From: Alitta virens
Taxonomy: Eukaryota; Annelida; Polychaeta; Phyllodocida; Nereididae
DNA length: 64,000 nt
Assembly: GCA_932294295.1 (NCBI GenBank)
Contig: OW028582.1
Coordinates: forward strand, 37,995,704 to 38,059,703
Direction of reading: 5' to 3'
Position 1 is the first letter of the stretch. Each line of letters starts with the position of its first letter. Shown one piece after another: positions 1 through 11,508 of the stretch. The position numbers and the translations under genes were made by a program. The notes beneath the pieces are model-generated. The model saw only the letters and a list, made by a program, of their open reading frames with translations, did no database searches and had not been told where the DNA came from.

Positions 1-135
1 ATTCATAGGGGGGGTCGGCATACCTCATTAGTATGCAAAAGGGGCGTGGCCTAGCTCAATAGTATTCATAATGGGGCGTGGCCTAAGCCAAAAGGGGGCG
101 TGGCCTGAGTCATAAATAGAAGGGGCCTATGCAGT
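1..135 (+). promoter_or_regulatory. GC-box repeat cluster, promoter-like
   Basis: Three copies of GGGGCGTGGCCT occur within about 60 bases, an Sp1/KLF-type GC box, followed by a TATA-like CATAAATAGA at about 111-120. This contrasts with the AT-rich surroundings. The spacing resembles a small promoter reading rightward into the repeat unit that starts near 151. No confident gene follows, so it could equally be part of a mobile element or a short minisatellite. Confidence 0.35.
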
Positions 136-150
136 AGCACATAGTAGTCA

Positions 151-385
151 CAGTTGTCACTTTAATTTATCAATACTAATTATTTATATCATGGCCTACA
201 GTATCAAAAACACCACAAAAGTTTTTGGTCAATTTTGCCATTTCGTGCCATTGCAGGAAAATATATCAGACGCCAAGATATTGACAAAGCCATTGCTAAT
301 GCCATACATCTATGTGAACAACATTTCCTTAGTCCATTGATACTCTGTCCCATTGGGGGTAAATGTGTGCTGTTCCAAAAAAAAC
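151..385 (+). repeat. Diverged duplicated segment, left half (copy 1)
   Basis: This block recurs in the same orientation at 6630-6866 with small indels. The shared part includes a run ending in a splice-acceptor-like TTGCAG followed by GAAAATATATCAGA. One frame is open from about 235 to 597 but has no ATG start and matches nothing I know; in the second copy the similarity stops near 6866. I read it as half of a larger duplicated unit whose other half is 1040-1285. Function unknown. Confidence 0.6.
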
Positions 386-584
386 AGAGAACGATTAATC
401 AGTCACCTGCCAAAAGGAAAATACAAATGAACGATAAAGTTATGGCTCATGTTATTGTTAAACTGGATGCCATATGTATCTATTCATTGCATTCAGGTTC
501 CACGCAGGGGAAAGTAAAAGGCACCACAATCGAGGTAAATCTGTACATGGTGTGGATTGGGGAGGAAAAGTACCACAAGAGGTT

Positions 585-703
585 ACTGCCACCGTAGCAT
601 ATAAGTATTGTTTGACGATGTCATCTATTCAGTGATGTTATTTTTGTTACAATAAAATATGACATCATCTAATTGTGTTTTTATCTGCTACGGTGGTAGC
701 GCC
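585..703. mobile_element. Small foldback MITE
   Basis: About 119 bases with inverted ends: the left end reads CCACCGTAGCATATAA and the right end, reverse-complemented, reads CCACCGTAGCAGATAA. Inner arms also match (GATGTCATC against GATGATGTCATA). It ends within an otherwise open frame. No coding capacity. Interpreted as a nonautonomous DNA element; the superfamily is not evident. Confidence 0.55.
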
Positions 704-1039
704 CTCTGTAGGCTCTGTAACTTTTTCTCCCCACTTGAATCAAATATTTTGTCATATCACCATCTTGTCTAGTGAATCATTGCTTCTGATCTGAGCTTTG
801 TTTGCTGCTATGACCAGCCACCACAGGCAACCATAGCGTTGAAATGATATATATGAGACAAGAGTCCATGGGTGGGGTCGTTCTCTTGTCCCACCACGGA
901 AACCAAATAACAGACATCTCCAACTGAGATTTAACGCATGAAAAATGTATTCAAATCATAGAAGACCTTGAGTTATGTCCAATCTCCAGTGAACATCCAC
1001 ATATATTAGAGATGCAATTCACAATGTGCCTGAATTTAC

Positions 1040-1285
1040 AGGAAATTGAACAAATTGTGAACTTTTAGCAAATAAAAATGCATCAAATTATATTCATTGC
1101 TCACAGTGCAGTAAATAACAATCTAATGAGGGGATAACTGCTTTTTTGGGGGGCTTATGAATTGGGGTGTACAAACCTAGACTTATCACCCTTTCACAGC
1201 CATGTTCTTAGACAGAACATGATTGAGTGATCTTGTAGAATGGTCAAATTAAAGTAGTGACCCACATGATGAGAGATGTAGGAGT
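1040..1285 (+). repeat. Diverged duplicated segment, right half (copy 1)
   Basis: Matches 7920-8160 in the same orientation over about 240 bases, including a shared block with CCTAGACTTATCACCCTTTC and the following CACAGCCATGTTCTTAGACA. No coding potential is visible. Together with 151-385 it defines a unit duplicated at 6.6-8.2 kb, with about 0.4 kb of extra sequence between the halves in the second copy. Confidence 0.65.
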
Positions 1286-2060
1286 CTTACCACAGCATAG
1301 ACACTGGAACCTCACTTTTAAGACAACCAATCCAATAATTTTATTTTTTTTTATTATTTTGAAAATATTTTACCTTGGTAAAACATTTTGGTATACAAAC
1401 CATTTTACAAGCGGCCCATTAAAAACAAGGATTTAAATAAATCCATCATCGCATTAATAAATGATAGATTTGATTCTCCATGATGGATCTTTTAAATTTT
1501 ATTTTTTTTAGCTCACCCAGTCAACTGTGCTTCCACTGTACTGCAGGTGCTATAGAAACAACCTGGGGTATATTTACAACTAACCAGTGTGTAATTTGAT
1601 TTGATACTAAGCTGATGTATTTTCACAAAAAGATAAAAAAACTTGTTGATATACTGTTCTACATTGTACCGCGTCATTTTTTCTCCAATCTGAAGCTTGT
1701 GTTTGTTGCGTGGAATACATCCTCTGCATAACATACAGACAAGGAAGACAACACAAGTGCGAAAAGCCATCCATAATCTCCTGCATCAGAAACCAAAGAG
1801 GTGGGTGACCTAGAATGGAAGTTATGTTCTTCAATGGCGACTTTCTTTCTTTGTTTATTCATGATAACATCTTAGTAACAATATCATAGCTTTCTGGCTG
1901 GCTTTAACACAGCCACTACAAGGGTAACACCAAAAACAAATAGGTGTACCCCCAGAAGCGGTCATACCAAGGGTGAGGTACAGTGGGGGTATACGTTTAT
2001 TAAGAATTGAATTATATATGAACACAAAGACACATAGGATGTTCCACAGAGAACATTGCA
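1286..2060. other. Intergenic, nothing recognised
   Basis: AT-rich sequence with short T and A tracts near 1340-1360 and 1500. Only short overlapping frames occur on the minus strand, without recognisable domains or splice structure. I see no gene here. Confidence 0.6.
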
Positions 2061-2063
2061 AAA

Positions 2064-2218
2064 GGACAAGTAAGTAAGAATGTAAGTAAGTAGGAAAGTA
2101 AGTTAGTAAGATAGTTGTAAGTTAGTAAGTTATTTAGTAAATTAGTTGGTTTAGTTAGTTAGTAAATTAGTAAGTTGGTTAGTTAGTTAGTTAGTTAGTA
2201 AGTTAGGTAGTTAGTAAG
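2064..2218. repeat. GTAA/GTTA simple repeat tract
   Basis: Degenerate tandem tetranucleotides (GTAA, GTTA, TTAG variants) run for about 150 bases. Microsatellite-like; it is not a telomeric array because the unit is irregular. Confidence 0.85.
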
Positions 2219-2338
2219 CAAAGCAATGGCTTAAATGGGTGAACAAGTAAGTGTAATAGAAGCTTGGGGTGTATATGCGAGAGGCAGGCAGGTATACACG
2301 CACTGGAGGGAGCAGAAGGTAGGTGGTTGGGTGGATAA

Positions 2339-2502
2339 GGGTTTTAGGTCCTGTATTTGTGCTCCTGTTGGGCTAATTAGGACAGACAGGGACCATGACA
2401 ATGAGATGATGGATGAAACAGCCATCCAAATTAGGCTCGACTGGGAATCAAACCTGGACACAGTGGTTGGATGCCCAGCGCGCTACCCCTGAGCTAGATC
2501 TC
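2339..2502 (-). repeat. tRNA-derived SINE, copy 1 (diverged)
   Basis: On the minus strand the element starts with an A-box-like TAGCTCAGGGGTAG, carries a B-box-like region (GGTTTGATTCCCAG), then a conserved body ending in the reverse complement of GGTCCTGTATTTGTGCTCC. The same body is found at 9.4, 10.1, 11.3, 17.0, 28.4, 44.3 and 57.4 kb. This copy is among the more diverged and lacks the CA-rich tail. Confidence 0.8.
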
Positions 2503-4040
2503 CAACGAGGGAGGAGAAGGACACAAGCAAATATAACAGCCATTGTCATAATATTGTGCATCTTGAGGCAATCTGAGAACTGAGTCAATAAAGTGTGAGT
2601 ATTGATGTTGGTTTGTTTTTTTGCATGGAGTGTTGTTACATAATGTTACAACAAATAAAACTGACTGCCAAATGAGCTGACCTGGCAGGTTATACTAGTT
2701 TATTTGGCAAAAACCATTTATGCTTACTTACCACACTCTGGACATTTACTGGTATTTGTCAACAAGCCTCAGTTGACATTGATGCTGGGTAAGCACATTT
2801 TTCTGCATAACCTTACTGGCATTACATAATAATGTTATGATCCGCGACTACGATTCACGATGTAAGAGTCGTTTTATGAAAAATTGAAGTCAGAAAGGTT
2901 TCAATTCATGGAACAAGCGAAAAACCTTCACATTAATGTACACAAATACATTTTGAAAATCAGACGAAAATTGAAGGAGCTGTATAATAAAATGTATTAT
3001 GAAGCGACCACGCAAATGACCTTTATGACCTTCTTCTGTGCCTCGTTTTCATATTCTGTAGTATTTGCCAGGCAATATAACTGACCGTGATACTTCATAT
3101 TCTAAAATGAAATGGTGATATTAGTTTTTTTGCCGTAAGCACCATTGGATGCAGCAAGTGTCCATGTTTTTACAGCTTAAACATGTACATATGAGAGTGA
3201 CGGATCGGATCGTGATTTGCACATCTATGCTATTGGACAGAGAGTAGAGGCATTTGTCCATAAATAGAGCTTGGAGTGGAGTTTGAATCCATTTTCACAG
3301 CTTGGCCACCAAGCTCTGATATTAATGTTATAATGTTGTGGGACACTAAATAAATAAAAAGCAATGTCTATGTATGATATATGGGAAAACCTTTTTGGCA
3401 GAAGCTGTCATCACAGGAGATAGAGATAAAGTAAAGGAGATAGAGTGTGGTATTACAAATGTCATATATTTCCTTGAGTAAGCTACTTTTCTGCTGCTAC
3501 CGATCCTTCATATGTATGCATTGCAGATATGATATGACGATATCAAGTCATACCATCTCACAGTTAAGCCTGCTAAACCTGAGATAAAAACTCTTGTGTC
3601 CTTGCAAGGTAGTAAACAAGAGTGATATGCTTACTATATCTTTATTATCAATAAGTGCATTTAATGAAATTAACTCTAACAGGAGAAATAAATGGTCTAA
3701 GTTACCAAAGATCCAAATTATAACTCTCATTGGATTTATGTTCCCAAGAAACTATGACGGGGAAAAAAAAACTCACTGACTGGAATGAGACAACTCATGA
3801 AACAACTGTTCATCGACAGTGAAATAAAAGGTGATTTTGAGTCAATAGAAAATTTTCTGACTCAAGAGAGCTAAATGTACAATGTTTCTGTCTATCAGAA
3901 GTTTGCAGCCACTGTCAGCTCAGCATGTGACTTCCGAATGACAAAGTATTCCTGGCCGTTGATATCACAATCGGGGAAATTGGACCGCATGGGAAGTGGG
4001 CCATAAATGAGTCATTGAAGATGGGAGTAAATTCTTAAGG
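2503..4040. other. Intergenic, nothing recognised
   Basis: AT-rich sequence with short unrelated frames (longest about 66 residues) that lack recognisable motifs. No repeat shared with the rest of the window was noticed here. Confidence 0.55.
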
Positions 4041-4041
4041 G

Positions 4042-4855
4042 GCATTCACACTGTCACGGATGGGCATGGAGAGTGAGCGGGGATGACCGAAACATTTTAC
4101 TCCTGCTCATCCTTGTCCATATGTAATTCACTCACTGAGCGATGTATCGATACTTGTGCTAATCCTTAGAATGTCCTGGCAGCGTCAAATCATCCGTGAC
4201 CATCCGTGGAGAGGGCAAAATGTTTTAAACATAATAAATCGACGGACGTTCTTCGAGTGAATTGCTTTTATTATTACGGGAATCAATCGTTAGTTACTAG
4301 GGACTCGCTCGGGAGTCAGTTGGCGAGGCTTCTACGTACGTTCTACGAACATTCTATGTACGTTCTACGTACCTTCTACGTACCTTCTACGTACGTTCAA
4401 CGCGGCCACTCATGCTAACTCGCGGGTGTGCAGTGGTTAGTCTTGGACAGCTCATGGAATGCTCGGAGGACATACGCCGACCATCCGCCCTGGCACCGTG
4501 CCCATCCATGCCCATCCGTAGCCCTCTCCTCATCCACTCTTGAACCACTCAAACCATTGATCTACGAGTGCCTCAGGGATGCCTCACGGGTGCCTTACAG
4601 ATGCCTCATGGATATCCTGGATGCCTCATGGATGCCTCAAGGATGCTTGGTGAAATAATTAATACATGATTAACTAGCGATTGACTAACATCCGCCGGGC
4701 GGTCAAAAGACGTTCGCCGAGCGGTCAATGATGTCTTTTTAACGCCCGTTCAAAGAATTTATGATTAACAGAGCGAACAAGTATAGTCCATTTTTGCCAT
4801 CCGTGGTCACTCAGCTCTATTACTCATGACAGTGTGAGCTAGGCTTTAGAGACAA
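4042..4855. mobile_element. Candidate nonautonomous DNA element with short inverted ends
   Basis: Ends are inverted: TCACACTGTCA on the left at about 4046 and TGACAGTGTGA on the right at about 4828-4838. Subterminal CCATCCGTG motifs are repeated near both ends and in the middle. Inside are two tandem arrays, about 11-base TTCTACGTACG units at 4328-4400 and GATGCCTCA-type units at 4570-4650. The interior is more GC-rich than its flanks. No transposase frame and no clear target duplication are visible, so the call is tentative. Confidence 0.4.
4328..4400. repeat. Tandem TTCTACGTACG repeat
   Basis: About six imperfect units of TTCTACGTACG / TTCTACGTACC in a row, lying inside the candidate element at 4042-4855. 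Confidence 0.8.
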
Positions 4856-4951
4856 TATACAAATGTCAATGGCTAACATATAGCAAGTTGAAGCTGACAG
4901 AAGTGTTAGGTAGCATTCTAGCTTGTTGGCCTGACAACAATTTAACATGGA

Positions 4952-5178
4952 CCCAATGTCAGCCCATCAACTAGACTTAGGTGCAATGCTAGCCCAACAT
5001 TGATTTGACTTGGGCCGGAAGTCAGCGAAACATCGATTTTATATGGGCCCGACATTAGCCCAACATCAATTTTAATCTTAGTCCAGCATGTAGACAATGT
5101 GAGGTATTTCTGGGCATTTGTTTCTTCAACAACAAACCAAAAGCCAGACAGCATGCTGGAGAGCATGCTGGAGAGCAT
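4952..5178. repeat. Degenerate ~35-base minisatellite plus short repeat
   Basis: Four degenerate units of about 35 bases share a core like AATGCTAGCCCAACATTGAT. They are followed at 5150-5178 by a tandem GCATGCTGGAGA. Similar GGCCCAA-type wording occurs singly at 18265-18300, suggesting a dispersed low-complexity family. Confidence 0.6.
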
Positions 5179-5179
5179 G

Positions 5180-6628
5180 TTGACTTGACATCAAACTGGC
5201 TTGGTGGATGCTAGGTCTAAGTCGACCCAATGTGACATATTTTTGAGTAGGACCACATACTTTTGATATGATTATGGTTTAAAATCCCCATTTATAGCTT
5301 ACACTTTATGTGAAATATACACCAACAAAGTTTTAGAACAATACACAGAGACAACACTTAACATCATCAGGAAATCGCCAATTTCAGATAAAGAAACCAT
5401 CCTATCTGTATTTTACATTTTTGACAGCATGATGCATGCATATAATACATCAATTTGCTCACATTACACAATGACATGTACTCCTTTCAGAATGACACAA
5501 TTATGAACCTTTAAAAATGATACACATTTTTCACACCACACTGCACAACTCTTACCTTCCAAAATATCATATAAAGTTGGTGATTTCATCGAGTAGAAAG
5601 AAACAAAACTACACATAGAAAGAATAAAAACTACATGTAGAAAAAAACAAATGCTAAAGATAAGTCACAAATGCAGCATTTCCTTCTGCTTGGTATGAAT
5701 ACTGTTCAGTTAAAATTGTATGTCCTATGTCCCTCGCCCATAAGACACAACATCTAAGGCTGTGAACTATGTCTGCGAAGAACCACATTGCCAACCAGAA
5801 GGTGGGCCCTCAGGGATTGAGCCACTGAGGAAATGGGCCATAAATGAGCCATTGAGAAAAATTGAATTAGACTATTGGGTGGTTCAATTACTGGCTACTA
5901 GCTTACCTATGGTGAGATGCTAGCTGAACTACTTTGTATCAATAGCAAAAAGAAGATAGACCTTCTAAAACTGATAAAGCTACAGCTGCAGAAACAGTTC
6001 ATTAGTTTATTAATATCATGGAATGATGTTCCTCAATAGAGCTTAAGACCTCAGAATGACCAAACGTTCAATGCAATTAATAGTATATGACCAGTCAAAA
6101 ACAGTAAAACACGTTTTAGCAATTTGTAGTATTTGCCGCACAAAAACAGGAAGTCGATGCATATGTTGACAAGAGTCTGAGTCATTGGTTAATTTGGAGG
6201 ACAAGGTCAACAGGCAACAACGTGTAACAAGCAGCATGGTAAATTGTTGATACTGACAGCAAGAACACAACATAGTCACAATAGCCCTACAACTTCTCCC
6301 AAATGGTCCAATTATGCACTATTTTTGTGTACTCCAGTTTATAGGCTTCCTTGCCTTTTTAACTTGAATGGAATTCCGCCAGATATACAGATATAATAGT
6401 AGGTAATATGGTACAAACTAAAGGTCACAAGAAAATATGGCATGTGGCATAATTACTCACCCGTAAAGCTTGGAGTAATGAGAATTAACCTATGGGAGAG
6501 GTATTGCTTCGATACTGTCTGTGGCACATTTTGGCTTCATGGTAATTTTACTCTGTTCACATTTAATAATAAGAGAAACCTTGCACTGAAATTGCAATCT
6601 GAATCCGTCAACAATTCCACATTGTAAA
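5180..6628. other. Intergenic, nothing recognised
   Basis: AT-rich DNA. Frames up to 78 residues are present on both strands but show no domain, no splice pattern and no similarity to the recognised genes. No gene is called. Confidence 0.55.
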
Positions 6629-6629
6629 A

Positions 6630-6866
6630 TGGCACAGTTGTCAATTCTAATTTATCTATCCTAATTATTATATCATAAAGGCCTTCAGTAACAAAAACAC
6701 CACAAAACAGTTTTTGGCCAATTTTGCCTTTTCGTGCCATTGCAGGAAAATATATCAGATGCCAAGATATTGACAAAGCCATTGCTAATGCCATACATCT
6801 ATGTGAACAACATTTCCTTAGTCCATTGATACTCTGTCCCATTGGGGGTAATTGTGTGCTGTTCCA
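6630..6866 (+). repeat. Diverged duplicated segment, left half (copy 2)
   Basis: Direct-repeat partner of 151-385. The match starts near CACAGTTGTCA and runs to GTGTGCTGTTCCA, with small indels, for example an extra CAG after CCACAAAA. The frame open in copy 1 is not preserved here. Confidence 0.65.
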
Positions 6867-7228
6867 GGGACCCTAGGTCCATACCAACTTCGATATTTAG
6901 TGGTGTGTTGACCTATATCTAAGGAAATACTTCTGTAGCTGCCAAAGAAAGAAAAGAAGGCAATCCTTACAAAACATTTAAATACATGAAACGATAAGCT
7001 GAGTTTGTGTCTCTTGTATTGTTAAAAAGCTTAAAATGAAGTAATCTGGAGTTTAGTTTCAAAGTGAAATACAATCTTGTGTTTTACCCCTATTGATTTA
7101 GTGATCCCTCAGCTAGCTGTCCTGAAAATTGGGACTGTAGTTGGTCATTTTCATCCAGCATGGGCATATGTTGCACAGCAGAAGAGTATATTGGACAGCT
7201 GCTAAGTATATTGGACGGCTGCAGTGTA

Positions 7229-7325
7229 TGTTGGATGACTGTATACAGTATTGCATTATATTGTATTGCATTGTATTGTATTGCATTGTATTAAATTATA
7301 TGATATTGTATTATATAATATGACT
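7229..7325. repeat. TATTGCATTG-type simple repeat
   Basis: Irregular tandem TATTGCATTG/TATTGTATTG units. A second, shorter tract of the same wording lies at about 7722-7785 on the other side of a 400-base spacer. Confidence 0.75.
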
Positions 7326-7919
7326 CGCAGAAATCCTGGATACTGATTAGATGAGAGCTGCGCAATATTTTCATATATTGCATGGCATACTTAACTCCTA
7401 AGTGAATAAAGGGCAGTGACCCTGTAACAATAACAACTTGCCATTTGCCGCATTTTACGTAACAGGCAATTGGGATTGCTTACCTAAAAAAAAAAGAGAT
7501 AAATAAATAGGGCTATTATTGTGGGCTGCCATTAACCCTAAATGTGCAAAAAAATGATTTAAAAAATAGAATAATGGAAGTAAAATAGGCCAAAGATTTA
7601 TCTGCCCTTTTTTCTGTGTAAATTGAAATGCCATATAATATAACAATTACTGCAGTGTCTTGTGTAATATCAGTTTTTAAGGCACCTCTACAACCGATAT
7701 TGCACTCGCCACTGAGCAATAATTGTATATTGCATGTATTATATTGCATTGCATTATTATATTGCATTATACTGTATTGTCTCAATATTGCTAGACTGAG
7801 CTTAATTTATTAGCATGACCAGCTGCCAGAGGCGAAGATAACGAGAAGCAGCAAGTTATCTCCAAACATCAGCGATGACCGTCACTGATGTCAAAGCTTC
7901 GGCAAACTTTTATATGAAT

Positions 7920-8160
7920 TAACCGGAAATTGTACAAACTGAATTTTCAGCAAATAAAAATGCATCAAATTATATTCACTGCTTACAACTTAGTAAGTGG
8001 CAATTTAATTAGTGGGCAATTTCTCTTTTGGGGGCTAATGAATGGGGGTGTACACACCTAGACTTATCACCCTTTCACAGCCATGTTCTTAGACAGACAC
8101 GATTGTGTAATTTTGTAGAATGGTCAAAATTACAATAATGGCCAGACGCTGACAGATGTA
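7920..8160 (+). repeat. Diverged duplicated segment, right half (copy 2)
   Basis: Direct-repeat partner of 1040-1285. The match starts near GGAAATTGTACAAACTGAA and continues through CCTAGACTTATCACCCTTTC. Lies about 1.05 kb after the left half, compared with about 0.65 kb in copy 1. Confidence 0.65.
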
Positions 8161-9370
8161 TTAGACTATGGTATTTATATAATCAGTCGGACAGTGGCCC
8201 TGTGGACTTCGCCAATATGACAGGCCGTTTTTAATGAAATCAACTGTAGCTGTGGTGTTGTAAGCTGGGTTCGAGCCAATGATTTTGACTAGATTTGCAC
8301 CGTCGAAGGTTGCGCACTCTTGAAAAACTTCAGAATTAAACAAACTGACTGTACAGTGCACACTCATACCATCAAAGTGAAACGAAAAAGAAATGTAACA
8401 TAAATGTTTCTGATTCATGACCCCGTGTTTATTTAAATATATCATGTCATATATCATATGCCAATGAAGATCAGAATGCTAGATCCTACCACTGCCCTTT
8501 GCTTACAACCAGTTACATCATTTTCAGGAAGTATATTCATTAACATTTATCTGCATATGCTAGTCAACAGGGTGTTAAAAACACATCGCCCTGGACAGTT
8601 TCAATGCTGGTCTGACGTCGGTCACATAGGGCCAACATCAAAACGATGTCAGATGCTATTTGGTAACAAAACTTTCAGATTTGATGAGGAAATCAATGAA
8701 AAAAATAGCATTTAAATGTGACACAGGATCGGATGCAATCATCAGCGATATCATCGATCCCTCTGGAAGGATCCCCAATAACTAGTGGTCAGACAGGGAT
8801 AATTGTTCGGGTCTTGATACTGTACTGTCAACTGGGCTACCATTGTAGCGGTGTGCAGCAAGTACCATATAGCTTTGCAATTTCCAACCGAACACAAGTT
8901 TTTCCCCCACATTTGTCAATGTCACTGACTGCTGTTTTTGCAAGCTATCCACTTATCAGATTCAGTGTGAAAATTCCCACACAGCGGATCAACTGATTGC
9001 ATCAACAGATCTACACAATCAGGGAGCAACCTGTCAAGAGTGAAAACAAAACGAATAATATGTCTGTCAGTATCAGCTGTTGCCGCTGTGGTTAATGGTG
9101 GGTATAACATTGTCTAGTCCTTGCATTTACCAAAAGGAACAATAAAAATGTACTAGAAATTAGTATCAATCATTCGAGTACTTCAGTTTATGCACTTCAG
9201 CCAATAGCTTTCAGCAGTAGAAATCAATCCTATGTTTTGGAGGCAGCTAATATAAAGTCTTCTAAATAATGGTCTTGCTCGTAAAAGTTGTAATATATGA
9301 TAGCACTGTATCTGTACGAGAATGAAAAATGAAATGGCTGTCATTTATAACAGATGGCTGGTGGGTTGAA
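8161..9370. other. Intergenic, short unrecognised frames
   Basis: Frames of 85-98 residues occur on both strands (minus strand 8161-8457, plus strand 8458-8715 and 8718-8996). They overlap or abut one another, show no recognisable family and have no clear splice sites. I do not call them genes. Confidence 0.45.
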
Positions 9371-9372
9371 TA

Positions 9373-9540
9373 GGGCTTTATGTCCTGTATTTCTGCACCT
9401 GTTGGGATAATTAGGACAGGCAGGGACCATGGCAATGAGATGAAGGATGAAACAGCCATCCAACTTGAGCTCGACTGGGAATTGAACCCGGGACCCAGTG
9501 GTTGGAAGCTTAGTGCGTTACCACTGAGCTAGGCCCCCAG
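9373..9540 (-). repeat. tRNA-derived SINE, copy 2
   Basis: Minus-strand copy with tRNA-like head (GCCTAGCTCAGTGGTAACG, then GGGTTCAATTCCCAG) and the conserved body ending in the reverse complement of AGGGCTTTATGTCCTGTATT. Lacks a long CA tail. Confidence 0.88.
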
Positions 9541-10117
9541 CCTTGATTTATAACCGAGGAATGGAGTTTAAACGCCTGAGGACACAACCGTCATCTCCAG
9601 AGCTAAATTGATGGTAAATTATGCCTACTTTGCTACATTCTTATATTAAGGGAATTGCTTATATATTAAATTCTAACATTCTCTATATATTTTCATAGCT
9701 TTTACCTAAAATGTAACGACATTTGTAAATATATAATGAAATATGGAAATCCCACATTAAAGCGAACGTTCTTGAAACCTTTAAAGTTCTCAGATTCCAG
9801 CTTGTTGATAATATATCAAATTAGACGAGATTTTAACAAGAAATTTCAAGCAAGTTGTACACAAAACTCTGGGTTATTGAATTATGAAAAGATAATACAC
9901 AGCGAACGTCAAAGGAATTGGAGTGAGTAAAGTTTAAATCAGATTATAACTAGAAAGGCTTACTATGCGTGAAATTAAAATTAAGTTGTGTTGATGAAAT
10001 AAACTGTCTAGCAATTTTTGTTCGTTATTCTTGCCGATAAGTCATTGTATCTGACAATTAACTTCTATTTGGTGCTAAGGTAAGATGAATTTTATGATAT
10101 TTGCTGGTGGGTGGGTG
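9541..10117. other. Intergenic between two SINE copies
   Basis: AT-rich sequence between SINE copies 2 and 3. A 64-residue lysine/asparagine-rich frame at 9736-9930 has an ATG but no recognisable motif. No gene called. Confidence 0.5.
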
Positions 10118-10290
10118 ATTAGGGCTTTACGTCCTGTATTTCTGCACCTGTAGGCTAATTAGGACAGGCAGGGACCATGGCAATGAGATGAAGGATGAAA
10201 CAGCCATCCAACTTAAGCTTGACCGGGAATTGAACCTGGGACCCAGTGGTTGGAAGCCCAGAGCGCTACCTCTGAGCTAGGCCCCCGCCC
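10118..10290 (-). repeat. tRNA-derived SINE, copy 3
   Basis: Minus strand. Head reads GGGGGCCTAGCTCAGAGGTA with the B-box-like GGTTCAATTCCCGG; the body ends in the reverse complement of GATTAGGGCTTTACGTCC. Close to the family consensus. Confidence 0.9.
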
Positions 10291-11333
10291 TGATATCTGC
10301 TGGTCTTGATGGCAAGGTGGTCAGGGCAGTCTATCTACACACTGCGTTGAGAGCATTTCTAGTGGGGAGCATTTCTGCTTAGCGGATTTTCCACAGTGAA
10401 TAATGGAAATCGAAACCAACAGATTAAATTAGTCGACCGAGGATGAATATCTAACTGGATTGGGTCCTGCATGATCTCTTTATGAATAATCAAACATGGT
10501 GCTCCTTGGGGCATGCTAGTGCAAATAACAGCATTGTGCTGATGTTTGTACATCATTATATCAGTTTTAACTAATGTAGGGTATTTTTTTTATCTAATAT
10601 AGCAAGTACCATCCTACGTGAAATTTGAATTATAATGACATCACTACAGTATACATAATGGAACCCATATTTAAGACCACCTCACCATTAAGACAATTTT
10701 GATATAGGTTAGTATTCTAAACACTGTATAAGTAATATAAAAGAAAAGCAACATTAAAGAAAGAAATATGATGGCAGTTTGAAATTTTAAAATGCAAAAT
10801 GGTTAATAATACAGCATCTTTTTGTTCTCTTAGTTAAAAAAAAGTCTTTGTATTAGAACTTTCGACTTTGGTCAATCCTTTTTCCAGCTTCATTACTGTT
10901 TTAGATGCGGCGCTAGTTATATGCTATAGTATGGTACTCAACTATGTATGCGCTAGACTTGCAGAATGCCAAGGCATTAGCGAAGTGTGTATATGGTTTA
11001 CGTCTGCTGACTCAGCCATACTTTGTTATAGCAAGGTGTAGCAGGACCGTGATAATTAGATTGTTATTACAGGGTTACGTAACCTGTGGGTGGCACCTGC
11101 AAAAATATAAGAAAGTAAATATTCCTCCCAAGAAGGAAGCAAGCTTATGCACCATTAGTGGACCCCTGTATGGTAACTGCTATCAAGCAGCAATTAGCAA
11201 GTACAGAACAATTTGTTTGTGTTATTATGTTAACTGACATTTCTCTAACTACTTAAGCACAGGTTAGTTTTGTTTCAGTTGAGGTGGTGAATCCCATTTC
11301 AACCTAATTTCTTTGGTCGTGGTTTGTGTTTGT
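10291..11333. other. Intergenic; one unrecognised 97-residue frame
   Basis: A frame with ATG at 10944 runs to 11237 (97 residues, cysteine-rich at the end). I do not recognise it and see no splice or promoter context that would make it a gene. The rest is AT-rich with nothing notable. Confidence 0.4.
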
Positions 11334-11508
11334 GATTAGGGCTTTACGTCCTGTATTTTTGCACCAGTTGGGCTAATTAGGACAGGCAGGGACCATGGCA
11401 ATGAGACGCAGGAGGAAACAGCCATCCAACTTAGGCTCGACCGGGAATTAAACCTGGGACCCAGCGGTTGGAAGCCCAGAGCGCTACCTCTGAGCTTGGC
11501 CCCGCCCT
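11334..11508 (-). repeat. tRNA-derived SINE, copy 4
   Basis: Minus-strand copy. Head GGGGCCAAGCTCAGAGGTAG, B-box-like GGTTTAATTCCCGG, body ending in the reverse complement of GATTAGGGCTTTACGTCC. Immediately preceded by TGTGTTTGT, a remnant of the CA-rich tail. Confidence 0.9.

Noticed and set aside
235..597. 120-residue open frame at the left edge
   Set aside because: It has no ATG, its end is formed by a MITE, and the equivalent frame is not kept in the duplicate at 6.6 kb.
2064..2218. Interstitial telomeric repeat
   Set aside because: The GTTA/GTAA units are irregular and do not form TTAGGG or TTAGG arrays.
10944..11237. 97-residue frame as a gene
   Set aside because: No recognisable domain, no context; a frame of this length is expected by chance in 64 kb.
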